Below, piece after piece: positions 44,475 through 53,278 of a stretch of 64,000 bases of DNA (positions within the stretch are counted from its first letter, which is position 1; each line of letters opens with the position of its first letter). This DNA comes from Acidobacteriota bacterium (GTDB lineage Bacteria; Acidobacteriota; Blastocatellia; Pyrinomonadales; Pyrinomonadaceae): positions 1 to 64,000 of the forward strand of contig QHXN01000014.1 of NCBI GenBank assembly GCA_003222975.1, read 5' to 3'. The notes below the pieces were generated by a model. The model had not been told where the DNA came from. It saw only the letters and a list, made by a program, of their open reading frames with translations, and did no database searches. A program made the translations under genes and the position numbers.

Positions 44475-46826
44475 TTATATCATGCGCGCGCGCGCGGCGA
44501 AGGGCGTGGCCGCGCGCTCTCTGAAGTAGCGCGTGAGGGCGCTTTCCAGAGGCGGGAGCAGCGTGCCGCGCTCGCTCGCCAGAGCGCTGTAGGCCGGGCG
44601 CGCGGCGACGAGGCCGAGAGAACTCGCGGGGCGCGCCTCGACCAGTTCGGCGTCGAGGCCGGCGAGTAGTGCCGCGCGCCGCGCAAGCTCCGCCCACGAG
44701 AGTGCGCCCTGATTCGACAGGTGCCACACGCCTCGCTCGCCGTCAATCAGAAGGTCGAGGCAGACGCCCACGAGGTCGGGAACGTAGGTCGGCGAGACGA
44801 CCGCGTCGCACGCCGCGGCGACGCGTCGCCCTTCGGCGAGGGCGCGCAGCGCGATGGTGACGAAGTTGTATTCATCGTGCGGGCCGAAGAAGGCGCTCGT
44901 GCGGACGACGAGCGCCGAAGGGTGCACCGCGAGCACGCGCGCCTCCGCCTCGGCCTTGCTTCGCCCGTAGGCATTGAGAGGAGAAATCGTGTCCCGTTCG
45001 ACATACGGCCTCCGCAATGATCCGTCGAAGACGAGGTCGGACGAGAACGTGACCAGTGCGACGCTGCGCGCCGCGCAAGCCTCGGCGAGCGTGGCGGGGC
45101 CGTCCGCGTTCTCGCGGCGGCACGCTTCAGGCTCGCGCTCCGCGTCGTCCACTCTCACGTAGCCGGCGGCGTTCACCAAGGCCCACGGCTCGAACTCTTC
45201 GAGCGCCGACGCGACCGCTTCGGCGTCGGCGATGTCCATCTCGGCGCGGGTCAGAAGTTGATAACTGATCGCGCGCGCGCGGCAGGCGCGGGCGAAGGCT
45301 TGGCCCAGCGTGCCCGTCGCCCCCGTCAGCAGGAGCTTCCGCGCCTTCCCTCCCCCCGACCCCGCACGGACGTTCCCGCCCCACGTCTTCGCGCGCGCGT
45401 TCGCGCCTCCCGACTTCGCACGCGCGTCAACGCTTCCCAAAGTAGCCGACGCCCCGGCTGCCGCGGCCTTCGCGTTCGCGTGCTTCTTCTGTTCCGGCAG
45501 GTAGAGCAGACGTTCGAGGCGTTGCCACCAGCCCGGCGCGTCGAGCGCGGCGTGGGACAGCTCTTCGCCGCGCGCGAGCTTGCGGAGAAGATGTGCCAGG
45601 GCCGTGGGGCGCGGCGCGGGCGCGCGAAGGTCGAAGACGCCCGGCTCGTAGTGGTCGCATGCACGCGCGCCTCGCCGGTCGCAGTCTCGCGTCAGGAGGC
45701 TGTCCCAGTCGAAGGAGCCGAGCAAGGCCCACGCGGTCACGGCGCGCACGTCCGCGCCCTCTTCGCGCAAGCCTCGCACCGCGTCCCACACTTCGACGAA
45801 CCAACGCAACTGCTCCTCGCGCGTGCACCCCAAGTGCACTTCCGTCACGGCGAGCAGCAGGCGGTAGCGCTCCCACGCCTCTTTGAGAAGCGCGCGCGGC
45901 CCTGCGCACCCTTCGGCGCGCGCACGCACCGCCTCAACGTCCGCGTATGCGTGCCGACCGTTCCCGCCGTGCGTGTGCGGCGGGTAGCGCTCGATCCTCT
46001 CGTCGAGGAAGCGCTCGCTCGTCAGGTAGTGGTTGACGCCGACGATGTCGGGCGGGCAAGGATTGAGGAGGAACCATTCGAGTTCGGATTCTTTCACGCC
46101 GACGTATGTGAGGTAGCCCCACATCGGGTGCGCGCCGTCAACGCGCCCGCACAGCAGGTCGAAGGTGAGCCAGCGGCGTTCGTTTTCGAACTCGGCCTGG
46201 TAGCCGAGTGCACGCGTGCTGTGGGTCTTGCCCAGGTCTTCGGTCTGCACGAGTCGTGCGCGCGTGTTTACTTCGCGCACCGCCCGCATCGAGAGCGCGA
46301 CGGCGCGGCACTGCGTGAGCAGACAGCGCGCGAACGTCAGCTCGTCGCGCCCGTGCGGATACCAGTGGCCGTAGAGGCCGCTGAAGCGCGCGGTCGTCAG
46401 CGGCTCGTTGACGGGCGTGTAGTCTTCCACCCAGGGGTAGCGTTCGGCCACCGCTCGCGCGAAGCGTGCAAGCTCCTCAGGGAAGGCCGGGTCAACGAGG
46501 CTCGTCGTGCGCGGGCCGCTTCCGTGGTGGACTAAGCCGACGACGGGGCGGACGCTGAGTTCGCGCAGGCGCGTGAGGCGCTCGTCCGCCCAAGTCCAGT
46601 CGGCGCGCTCGACTCCTTCGGGCGCGGTACGCTCCCAGAGGACTGGGTAGCGCAAGGCACTGAGGCCGAGCGCCGCGAACAGTTCGAGGTCTGCGGCGCG
46701 GCGCGCGTGGCCGCTTCGTTCGAGCTGGTCGAAGTAGCTGCCGCCGACGCGGTTGACGGTGCACTCGACGCCGCCCCACAGCTCAAGCGGCAAGCTCCGG
46801 GGCGTCTCGCTGTCTGACGTGGACAC
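44475..46826 (-). CDS. Fusion of a family-1-type glycoside hydrolase and an RmlD-like reductase
   Basis: 783 residues. The N-terminal about 430 form a GH1/GH-A TIM barrel (LWGGVECTVNRVGGSYFDQLERSGH; DYTPVNEPLTTARFSGLYGHW with acid/base Glu; PDIVGVNHYLTSER). After a low-complexity Ala/Lys/Gly linker (about 460-510) comes an NAD(P)-dependent SDR of the RmlD class: LLLTGATGTLGQAFARACRAR, ALVNAAGYVRVDDAE, TFSSDLVFDGS, and the catalytic YxxxK in NAYGRSKAEAE. The GTG at 46826 is chosen because AGGAGG lies nine bases upstream, within the last codons of glf. The fusion joins sugar-nucleotide reduction with glycosidase-like chemistry; the nucleophile Glu of the GH1 part is not clear, so the N-terminal half may be non-hydrolytic. 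Confidence 0.88.
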   Translation of the reverse strand: MSTSDSETPRSLPLELWGGVECTVNRVGGSYFDQLERSGHARRAADLELFAALGLSALRYPVLWERTAPEGVERADWTWADERLTRLRELSVRPVVGLVHHGSGPRTTSLVDPAFPEELARFARAVAERYPWVEDYTPVNEPLTTARFSGLYGHWYPHGRDELTFARCLLTQCRAVALSMRAVREVNTRARLVQTEDLGKTHSTRALGYQAEFENERRWLTFDLLCGRVDGAHPMWGYLTYVGVKESELEWFLLNPCPPDIVGVNHYLTSERFLDERIERYPPHTHGGNGRHAYADVEAVRARAEGCAGPRALLKEAWERYRLLLAVTEVHLGCTREEQLRWFVEVWDAVRGLREEGADVRAVTAWALLGSFDWDSLLTRDCDRRGARACDHYEPGVFDLRAPAPRPTALAHLLRKLARGEELSHAALDAPGWWQRLERLLYLPEQKKHANAKAAAAGASATLGSVDARAKSGGANARAKTWGGNVRAGSGGGKARKLLLTGATGTLGQAFARACRARAISYQLLTRAEMDIADAEAVASALEEFEPWALVNAAGYVRVDDAEREPEACRRENADGPATLAEACAARSVALVTFSSDLVFDGSLRRPYVERDTISPLNAYGRSKAEAEARVLAVHPSALVVRTSAFFGPHDEYNFVTIALRALAEGRRVAAACDAVVSPTYVPDLVGVCLDLLIDGERGVWHLSNQGALSWAELARRAALLAGLDAELVEARPASSLGLVAARPAYSALASERGTLLPPLESALTRYFRERAATPFAARARMI

Positions 46827-46839
46827 GCGGCGTCGCCTC

Positions 46840-48051
46840 CTACGGGTTTGTGACCGCAAGCCCGGAAGACGGCGCGAGGCGGCCAGTTCCGTTCGAGTTC
46901 CCGTGGCCGTGGCCGTTGCTCCTGTACTGCGTCTGCGCGACCACGGCCAGCGCGCGCCTCTCGCCGCGAATCTTCGCGTAGGTCGTCAAGGCCTGCGCGA
47001 CGATCTGATCCATGTTGTAGTAGCGGTAGGTCGCCAGCCGTCCGACGAAGTGTACTTCGGGCGTTGAGTCGGCGAGCGCCTTGTACTTCGCGTAAAGCTC
47101 GCCGTTCTCCTTGCGCGGCACGGGGTAATAGGGGTCGCCCTCGTCGCGCGGGAACTCGTAAACGATGCTCGTCTTCGAATGCTCCTGGCCCGTCAGGTAT
47201 TTGAACTCGGTGACGCGCGTGTAGAGGTGCTCGTTCGGGTAGTTGACGACGGGCGCGCTCTGGAACTGCTCGCGGTCGTGCGTCTCGTGCTTGAATTCGA
47301 GCGAGCGGTAGGGGAGCTTGCCGTAGCGGTAGTCGAAGAACGAGTCCACCGGCCCCGTGTAGATCATCTCGCGGAACGGCACGTCGCGCTCTATTTCCTG
47401 ATAGTCGCAGTTCAAGAGCACTTTGATGTTCGGATGGTCGAGCATGTTCTCGAACATGCGCGTGAAGCCGTTGAGCGGCATCGCCTGGTAGGTGTCTGTG
47501 AAGTAGCGCGCGTCGCGGTTCGTGCGCGTCGGCACGCGCGAAGTCACAGAGGCGTCCAGCTCCGAAGGGTCTAGTCCCCACTGCTTGCGCGTGTAGTTGC
47601 GGAAGAACTTCTCGTACAGCTCGCGCCCGACTCGGCTGACGACCACGTCCTCGCTGGTGCGAACCTGCTCGACCGGCTCGGCGACCGACCGGAAGAACTC
47701 TTCGAGCTGGAACGAGGTCAGGCTCAGGCCGTAGAGCTTGTTGATGGTGTCGAGGTTGATCGGGATGGGCACGAGCTGGCCGTCAACGTGCGCCATCACG
47801 CGGTGCTGGTAGGAGCGCCACTCGGTGAAGCGCGAGAGGTACTCGAAGACCTCGCGCGAGTTGGTGTGGAAGATGTGCGGGCCGTACTTGTGGACGAGGA
47901 TGCCGGCCTCGTTGTAGTGGTCGTAGGCGTTGCCGCCGACGTGCGGACGCCTGTCGCATATGAGAACCTTCTTGTCGGAGCCGCGCGCGAGCCGCTCGGC
48001 CAGCACGCTCCCGGCGAACCCCGCCCCGACGATTAAATAATCGAACATCAT
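46840..48051 (-). CDS. glf: UDP-galactopyranose mutase
   Basis: 403-residue cytoplasmic flavoenzyme that converts UDP-galactopyranose to UDP-galactofuranose. It starts MFDYLIVGAGFAGSVLAERLA, the FAD motif, followed by GGNAYDHYNEAGILVHKYGPHIFHT and KQWGLDPSELDASVTSRVPTR, GPVDSFFDYRYGKLPYRSLEF and RLATYRYYNMDQIVAQAL, all signature blocks. The two adjacent ATGs at 48051 and 48048 are both possible (AGGGGGA lies directly before). The last 40 residues (from ALAVVAQTQY) are a low-complexity tail absent from most homologues. Middle gene of a glycan operon, so galactofuranose is likely put into a surface polysaccharide or glycolipid. Confidence 0.96.
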   Translation of the reverse strand: MMFDYLIVGAGFAGSVLAERLARGSDKKVLICDRRPHVGGNAYDHYNEAGILVHKYGPHIFHTNSREVFEYLSRFTEWRSYQHRVMAHVDGQLVPIPINLDTINKLYGLSLTSFQLEEFFRSVAEPVEQVRTSEDVVVSRVGRELYEKFFRNYTRKQWGLDPSELDASVTSRVPTRTNRDARYFTDTYQAMPLNGFTRMFENMLDHPNIKVLLNCDYQEIERDVPFREMIYTGPVDSFFDYRYGKLPYRSLEFKHETHDREQFQSAPVVNYPNEHLYTRVTEFKYLTGQEHSKTSIVYEFPRDEGDPYYPVPRKENGELYAKYKALADSTPEVHFVGRLATYRYYNMDQIVAQALTTYAKIRGERRALAVVAQTQYRSNGHGHGNSNGTGRLAPSSGLAVTNP

Positions 48052-48091
48052 TCCCCCTGTTCGCTCTTCGGCAAAGCCGATGCTTATGTGA

Positions 48092-49354
48092 TTAATCCCC
48101 GCCCGCAAAACTCGCAGCCGCGCCGGCGAGCGGTGCGCGACCGGCGATGTCTGAACGCTTCGCCGCCGCGGCCCGCGTCTTCAACGCGCCCCGCCGCGCA
48201 GCCGCGACCCCTTCGATCAAGTCGCTCATCTGCTTCCACGTTCTATCCCACGAAGTCTCGGCCAGGAAGGCGTCTGTCCTCTCGATGCGCGCCGCCGCGT
48301 CCTCATTCATCGCCGCCTCGCACGCCCCGACAAACTCCTCCGCCGTGTCGGCGATGTGGACGAACCCTCGCTCGCCGTAGGGTCGCACCACGTCGCGGAT
48401 CGAGGTCGAGACGACGGGCCTGCCTGCCGCGAGGTATTCGGGCGTCTTCGTCGGGCTGATGAAGCGCGTGGACTCGTTGCGCGCGAACAGCAAGAGCGCC
48501 ACGTCCCAGCCCGCGAGATAACCGGGCAGTTCTTCGTAAGACTTCATGCCGAGGTAATGAATGCTGGCGCGGCGCGGCAGACTGGTCTCGTCAATCTTGA
48601 CGACCGGCCCGATCATCACGAACTGCCAGTCGGGGCGCAGCCGCGCCAGGCGGTCGAGGAGTTCAACGTCAAGCCGCTCGTCAATCACGCCGAAGAAGCC
48701 GAGGCGGGGGCGCGGGATGGCGGCCTGATCCGGCGGGTCGGCGGCGGCGGCGCGCGCCTGCGCGAAGTGCGCCGCGTCAATGCTCGAAGGGAAGGCATAG
48801 ACGCGCGGGTGTCGGTCGCGCTTGGCCTCGTAGAGGCTCTGCCCGCCGGTGAAAACTAAATCCGCGCGCGCGAGCAGTTCCCGCTCAAGAGTCCTCAAAA
48901 GCGGCGACGCCCCGCGGAAGGCCGACAGCTCGTCCATGCAGTCATAGACGGTCGCGACGGGGCGCAAGGCCCGCGTGAACCTGAGCGCCATCGGCGTGTA
49001 GTACCAGAGGACGAAGTCCTGCGCGCCGTAATCTGCCAGCAGACGCTCGACGAGGCACTGCTGCGCGGCGTCGCGTGCGACCTCGCTCGTCAAGCCTTCA
49101 GGCAGGTGGGGCACGGCCACCCGCACGCCGCAGTCGCGCTCACTCACTTCGAGGCGGAGCGGGCCTTCATCGAAGACCGGCTCTTCGATGAAGAAGACGC
49201 GCTGCCCCTTGGCGCAACGGCTCATGAGATGTTGCGGTCGCTGATAGACGAAGTCCCAGCGCAGGTGCGACAGGCACACGAGGTCGGGCGCGTTCGGGTC
49301 GGTCGCGTCGGGCGGCTCGATACTTCGAGCGTAACTTTTTTGATCCATACTCAT
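48092..49354 (-). CDS. Glycosyltransferase, GT4/GT1-like
   Basis: 420 residues with a GT-B fold. N-terminal half: LVCLSHLRWDFVYQRPQHLMSR, which is typical of a glycosyltransferase group found beside glf. C-terminal donor-binding half: RLGFFGVIDERLDVELLDRLARLRPDWQFVMIGPV, then IHYLGMKSYEELPGYLAGWDVALLLFARNESTRFISPTKTPEYLAAGRPVVST, with the family Glu in the PTKTPEYLAAG loop. The last 30 residues are Ala/Arg-rich and unconserved. First gene of the operon GT, glf, GH1-RmlD, GH2. The donor may be UDP-galactofuranose, but this is inferred from position. Confidence 0.9.
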   Translation of the reverse strand: MSMDQKSYARSIEPPDATDPNAPDLVCLSHLRWDFVYQRPQHLMSRCAKGQRVFFIEEPVFDEGPLRLEVSERDCGVRVAVPHLPEGLTSEVARDAAQQCLVERLLADYGAQDFVLWYYTPMALRFTRALRPVATVYDCMDELSAFRGASPLLRTLERELLARADLVFTGGQSLYEAKRDRHPRVYAFPSSIDAAHFAQARAAAADPPDQAAIPRPRLGFFGVIDERLDVELLDRLARLRPDWQFVMIGPVVKIDETSLPRRASIHYLGMKSYEELPGYLAGWDVALLLFARNESTRFISPTKTPEYLAAGRPVVSTSIRDVVRPYGERGFVHIADTAEEFVGACEAAMNEDAAARIERTDAFLAETSWDRTWKQMSDLIEGVAAARRGALKTRAAAAKRSDIAGRAPLAGAAASFAGGD

Positions 49355-50335
49355 AGCTTTCCGAATCGAAGTGAGACTGCCGCCCCGCGTGCTTCCGTCG
49401 GGGCAGAGGTCTAGCTACTAAAGAGGCGGGCCGGGGGTTCGCTGCCTCCATTCGTGTGCGCGATTTTCGTAGGGACGGCGCGCCGTTAACCGCCAGTCTT
49501 GTCCACGCGCCTGATGCGGTGCGATCAACTCGCCGGCGAGGCGATAAGTTTTTCGATCCCGCCGGTGGAGGCGGCTGCGCTCGCCGGGGTTTTTGAGACC
49601 GAGCCGCAGCCGGACAGACTAAAGTTTCCACTAAAAGGGTCGGTTGAAGATATATGAAGAAGGGTTCACTGTCTGTGCGCCGACGTACAGACGACCTTTT
49701 TCAAAAGGCCGTGACTGCGTCCAGCGCGGACTCTTATTTCACGGTTTTCTAAGATACAGACCGGACGGAGTCTGCCTTCGGGCGGCATGTTGAAGTAGTG
49801 AGCGCCGACGAGGAAGGCGACGGGCGGGACGAGGCTCAGCACGCTCCTATCCGGCCTTTCTTAGAGTCTTTAGACTACGGCAACTTCTGGAAGCATAAGT
49901 TTGCCGCGAGTTTTTGGAAGCATCCGTTGGCCGTTACGGCCAACGGATGCTTCCAGTCACAGCCACTCTTAAAAGTTAAGTTTCAATCCGAACTGGAAGC
50001 AGTTCGGCTCAGTTCAAAAGCGATCTAACCCTCGAGTTTTCGCTAGCCTGAAACTTAATGGCAGCGTGCTTGGACGGGCGTCGGAGGCCGAAGTCTAAGG
50101 ATCGGGGGAGACGCCCGTGAGCGCAGAGATTAGCCCTCCGGCGCGTATCGCAATAAGATTTTCAGGCGTCCGCAGCCCTGCTTGCATCCGGCCTCATTGG
50201 CTGCGCCTGTTCGCCGGTTGGGCGGTCAGAGGTTCTCATACCTGAAGGGATGACGCGCGTGGTTAATATGTGAAGCCACGTGCGGGCGTGTTTCCGTGAG
50301 TCACGGCTGACCCGGATCACCTCGCGTGATACCGG
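49355..50335. other. Gene-free region of nearly 1 kb
   Basis: Lies between the glycosyltransferase gene and a small membrane protein gene, both leftward; part may be the leader of the glycan operon. The only clear structure is a 39-bp palindrome at 49916-49954 and nearby GGAAGCAT words. A 76-codon frame at 49798-50028 covers the palindrome and has no gene-like composition. No tRNA-like fold or known riboswitch core could be recognised. Confidence 0.65.
49916..49954. repeat. 39-bp near-perfect palindrome
   Basis: Arms 49916-49934 and 49936-49954 are exact 19-bp complements around a single T. The arm includes GGAAGCATCCGTTGGCCGT. A cruciform or very stable hairpin is possible. A related GGAAGCAT word occurs just upstream at 49889-49896. 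Confidence 0.9.
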
Positions 50336-50692
50336 TCACGACGTGTTGCGGGAGCGACGAAACGCCAGTTTCTGAATCAGCACGCCGGCGACGGCCCCCA
50401 TTACCGGGGCGAACGGAACTATGTAGATCGTATCCGGGGATTTTAATCCGCCCATCGCTAAGGCGACGGTCAAGGCGGTCAGCAGTCCGTATAGCGCACC
50501 TAATCCAAGGCCGTGCCACCAGGGGCTTCGAGCCTTCAAAGACAGCGCGGTCAGCAGGCTGACTAGGACGCCCCTCATGATCGCCGCCAGCAGCAATTCC
50601 GTCCGATTCGGATGCCGCTCCACAGCGAAGGTGCTGAGACCGGGGAGCGCACCGGTGATGATACCAATGATTAAGACGATAACGAGATTCAT
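50336..50692 (-). CDS. Small integral membrane protein
   Basis: 118 residues with four hydrophobic stretches: MNLVIVLIIGIITGALPGLSTF at the start, about 35-55 (LLLAAIMRGVLVSLLTALSL), about 60-80 (WWHGLGLGALYGLLTALTVALAM) and about 90-108 (VPFAPVMGAVAGVLIQKLAF). Basic C-terminus (RRSRNTS). The ATG at 50692 has a perfect AGGAGGT ribosome site; 11 further in-frame codons upstream only encode that site. No family recognised. It lies 81 bp downstream of a CRTAC1 gene on the same strand and may be the last gene of the secreted-protein cluster. Confidence 0.8.
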   Translation of the reverse strand: MNLVIVLIIGIITGALPGLSTFAVERHPNRTELLLAAIMRGVLVSLLTALSLKARSPWWHGLGLGALYGLLTALTVALAMGGLKSPDTIYIVPFAPVMGAVAGVLIQKLAFRRSRNTS

Positions 50693-50773
50693 GCTACCTC
50701 CTTTCAAACATTCGTCCAAGGCCACGGCGGATGCCGGCGGTGCCTTGGCGAATCTGCCGTGCGCCGACCGCGC

Positions 50774-53179
50774 TCATTTGGAGGCTGCCCCGGATTTTCC
50801 GGGCACAGCCTTCGTCCGCTTGGCCTCCCCCGAAAGATTCAGCCTATCGAGATTAATCGTTTCAGGGGCGGAGCCGTTCTCGCGAATAATGTAGCTCCGA
50901 TCCATTCTGAGGTGTTCGAACGTTTGGGTTCTTCCGGTCGCGGGCCATGTGACCTCAACCGCACGGATGGAGGTCGCCTGGCCCAACCCGATCTCCTGTT
51001 GCAGGCTCGACGAGCCAAAGCTGCCCCCCGTCGAGACGGTGGAGTAAATATCCCGTATCCCCTCCTTCACGTTTACGCTTATTTTGATGCGCGCCCCGAT
51101 GGCCGCGCGATTGGAGCGCACGCCTTCGAGCTTAAGTTTAACCCAGTGATTCTTATGCCCCGGGTTTAGAAAGAGCGCGCGTTGAAAGGCGTCTCCGGGG
51201 TAGACCCCGCCGAATACTGCATAGATGTCTTGGTTGCCGTCATTGTCTACATCGCCGAAAGAGACCGCCTGCCCCTTCTGCAAGTGGCCGACCCCGGCGG
51301 AGGTGGTCACGTCCTGAAAATATTTCCCCCCGTTATTACGAAACATCCTGTTCGGCAGCAACGCGCGGTAGTCAAGCCCGCCGGTTCCGAGGTAAAGGTC
51401 GGGGTAGCCGTCATTATCCAGGTCTCCATAATTGCCGCCCATGCTGAAGAGCGGATGGTGCAGCCCGACTTCGCGGGTCACATCCCTGAAGCTGCCGTCG
51501 TGATTATTACGGTAGAGGCGGGGCGTTTCGGCGGTGAAAGGCCGTCCCAGATAGTCGGCGGTCGCCTGCCCGGCTTGATGGGCGAAATCCTCTATCGAAT
51601 ATCCGGAGACGAAGATGTCGAGCCAGCCGTCGTTGTCGTAGTCCCAGAACCAGCAGGCGTAGCTCTGAATCGGCTCGCTGACGCCGGCCTGCTCGGTCAC
51701 GTCCGTAAACTTCCACTGACCGGAGGCATCTTTCCCGTCATTACGCATGAGCAGGTTAGGCTCACCCAGACGCGATATGTAGAGGTCAGGCAGGCCATCA
51801 TTATTGTAGTCCCCCCAGGCGGCCCCCTTCACCCAGCCGAGTACGCCGAGACCCACTTTGTTCGCCATGTCGGTGAACGTCCCGTCGCCGTTGTTATGAA
51901 AAAGCTGGCACGGGCTGAGGTCTTGATAGTCGAAGAAGTAGATGGGCTTATTAATGCTTGGGGACGCGGCCAACTCGATGTTGATGCTTAAGGCCCTGTA
52001 GGTCGGCATGGACTCGTTGCCGATGAAGAGGTCTATCCAGCCGTCGTTATCGAAATCGCCCCACACAGCCGTTTGCGAAGGATGCAGGGTCATTAAGCCG
52101 GCCTCTTCGGTCACATCCGTAAACGTCCCGTCGCAATTATTGCGCAGCAGCGAAGGGGGATGATGGCCGATGCGCCCCAGCCACGCGCCCCGGGGTATAA
52201 ACACATCAACGCACCCGTCGTTGTTATAGTCTGCCGAACTTATCTGCAGCCCGCCCGTGATTCCGTTCAATCCGGCCTCCAACGTCCGGTCGCTGAAGGT
52301 TCCGTCTCCGTTGTTGTGAAAGTAGCGAAGTTGATCTCGCTCCTTGTCGAATCCGAGGGATGAGGTCATCACGTCCAGATAACCGTCGCCGTCGAAATCT
52401 TCTATCACGCTCCCGCCCGCCAAGGCCGTGACATCCAGGTTAAGCTGCGGGGCGATGTCCTTAAACCGCTTCATGTCGTAAGCGGACCTGAAAACGCCGG
52501 GGGGGATCAGCCAAGGCTTCGGCACCTTCTCGGGGTATTCACCGAGTGACATGCAGGCCAGGTTGAGCAGCCAGCGTGAGGTTAAATCGTCAGGGTCTTC
52601 CCGCAGTATTTCGAGGTACTCTTTGATAGCCGCCTCCGCCCCGTCCCTCACCGTGTAGATACCCGAGGCGGCCACGGGCAAGAGGGAAGCGTCGGTATTA
52701 TGGTGATCGGAATAATTTTCCTGCTGCCCGGCGCGTAGGTAAGAGACGGCCAACAGCTCGCGGATGTTTTTTAAGAAAGATGGGTCGAAGGGGGCGCTGT
52801 TGGCGATCACGGACTTTTTAACCTGCGCCAAGCGTCGCGCGGCCTCCCGGCTCCTCCCCTGCAGCAGCAAGTCGTAACCCGCCCTCGCCTCAACGATCAG
52901 CTCGCCGCGAAAATCAAGCGGCTGCCTGATCTGCCAGAAGTAGCGTAGCATGCCGGGGTCGGCAAGTCCCGTGTACGAGAGTCTCACCGCTTCCAGGCTC
53001 TTCCCGATCTTCTCCAACCGCTCGGACATTCGACGGGTGCTGGGCGCTTGAGCAGGGCGTTTCGCCCCGCCCTGCTCTTGAACGGCCTGGGCCGAGAGGA
53101 TCACGCCGAAAAGCAGGACGAGAAGCCCCGCCGGGGCCGGGCGCGCGGGACGGGGTTTGTTCGCGCTCGATCTGTTCAT
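50774..53179 (-). CDS. CRTAC1-type FG-GAP/VCBS repeat protein with UnbV tail
   Basis: 801 residues, exported. After a signal peptide (LLVLLFGVILSAQAVQ), residues about 50-225 are helical and TPR-like. Then seven FG-GAP/VCBS blades follow, each with an Asp-rich calcium-type loop: EDFDGDGYLDVMTS, ADYNNDGCVDVFIP, GDFDNDGWIDLFIG, GDYNNDGLPDLYIS, WDYDNDGWLDIFVS, GDLDNDGYPDLYLG and GDVDNDGNQDIYAV. The C-terminus (NHWVKLKLEGVRSNRAAIGARI to the end) is an ASPIC/UnbV domain. Such proteins form surface beta-propellers of unknown ligand. Same type as the partial protein at the window edge. More A/T-ending codons than the genes left of 50 kb. Confidence 0.92.
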   Translation of the reverse strand: MNRSSANKPRPARPAPAGLLVLLFGVILSAQAVQEQGGAKRPAQAPSTRRMSERLEKIGKSLEAVRLSYTGLADPGMLRYFWQIRQPLDFRGELIVEARAGYDLLLQGRSREAARRLAQVKKSVIANSAPFDPSFLKNIRELLAVSYLRAGQQENYSDHHNTDASLLPVAASGIYTVRDGAEAAIKEYLEILREDPDDLTSRWLLNLACMSLGEYPEKVPKPWLIPPGVFRSAYDMKRFKDIAPQLNLDVTALAGGSVIEDFDGDGYLDVMTSSLGFDKERDQLRYFHNNGDGTFSDRTLEAGLNGITGGLQISSADYNNDGCVDVFIPRGAWLGRIGHHPPSLLRNNCDGTFTDVTEEAGLMTLHPSQTAVWGDFDNDGWIDLFIGNESMPTYRALSINIELAASPSINKPIYFFDYQDLSPCQLFHNNGDGTFTDMANKVGLGVLGWVKGAAWGDYNNDGLPDLYISRLGEPNLLMRNDGKDASGQWKFTDVTEQAGVSEPIQSYACWFWDYDNDGWLDIFVSGYSIEDFAHQAGQATADYLGRPFTAETPRLYRNNHDGSFRDVTREVGLHHPLFSMGGNYGDLDNDGYPDLYLGTGGLDYRALLPNRMFRNNGGKYFQDVTTSAGVGHLQKGQAVSFGDVDNDGNQDIYAVFGGVYPGDAFQRALFLNPGHKNHWVKLKLEGVRSNRAAIGARIKISVNVKEGIRDIYSTVSTGGSFGSSSLQQEIGLGQATSIRAVEVTWPATGRTQTFEHLRMDRSYIIRENGSAPETINLDRLNLSGEAKRTKAVPGKSGAASK

Positions 53180-53278
53180 CTCAATCTCACGCGGGCGCTG
53201 GCGGCGCTCCGCCTTCGGGCGACGGACGACTTCTGGCAGGCTACTTGAGCTTTACATGGCTTCGCGCGTGGCGGCACA

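Noticed and set aside
49798..50028. A 76-codon frame on the plus strand
   Set aside because: It covers the 39-bp palindrome, has no ribosome site or gene-like composition and resembles no family.
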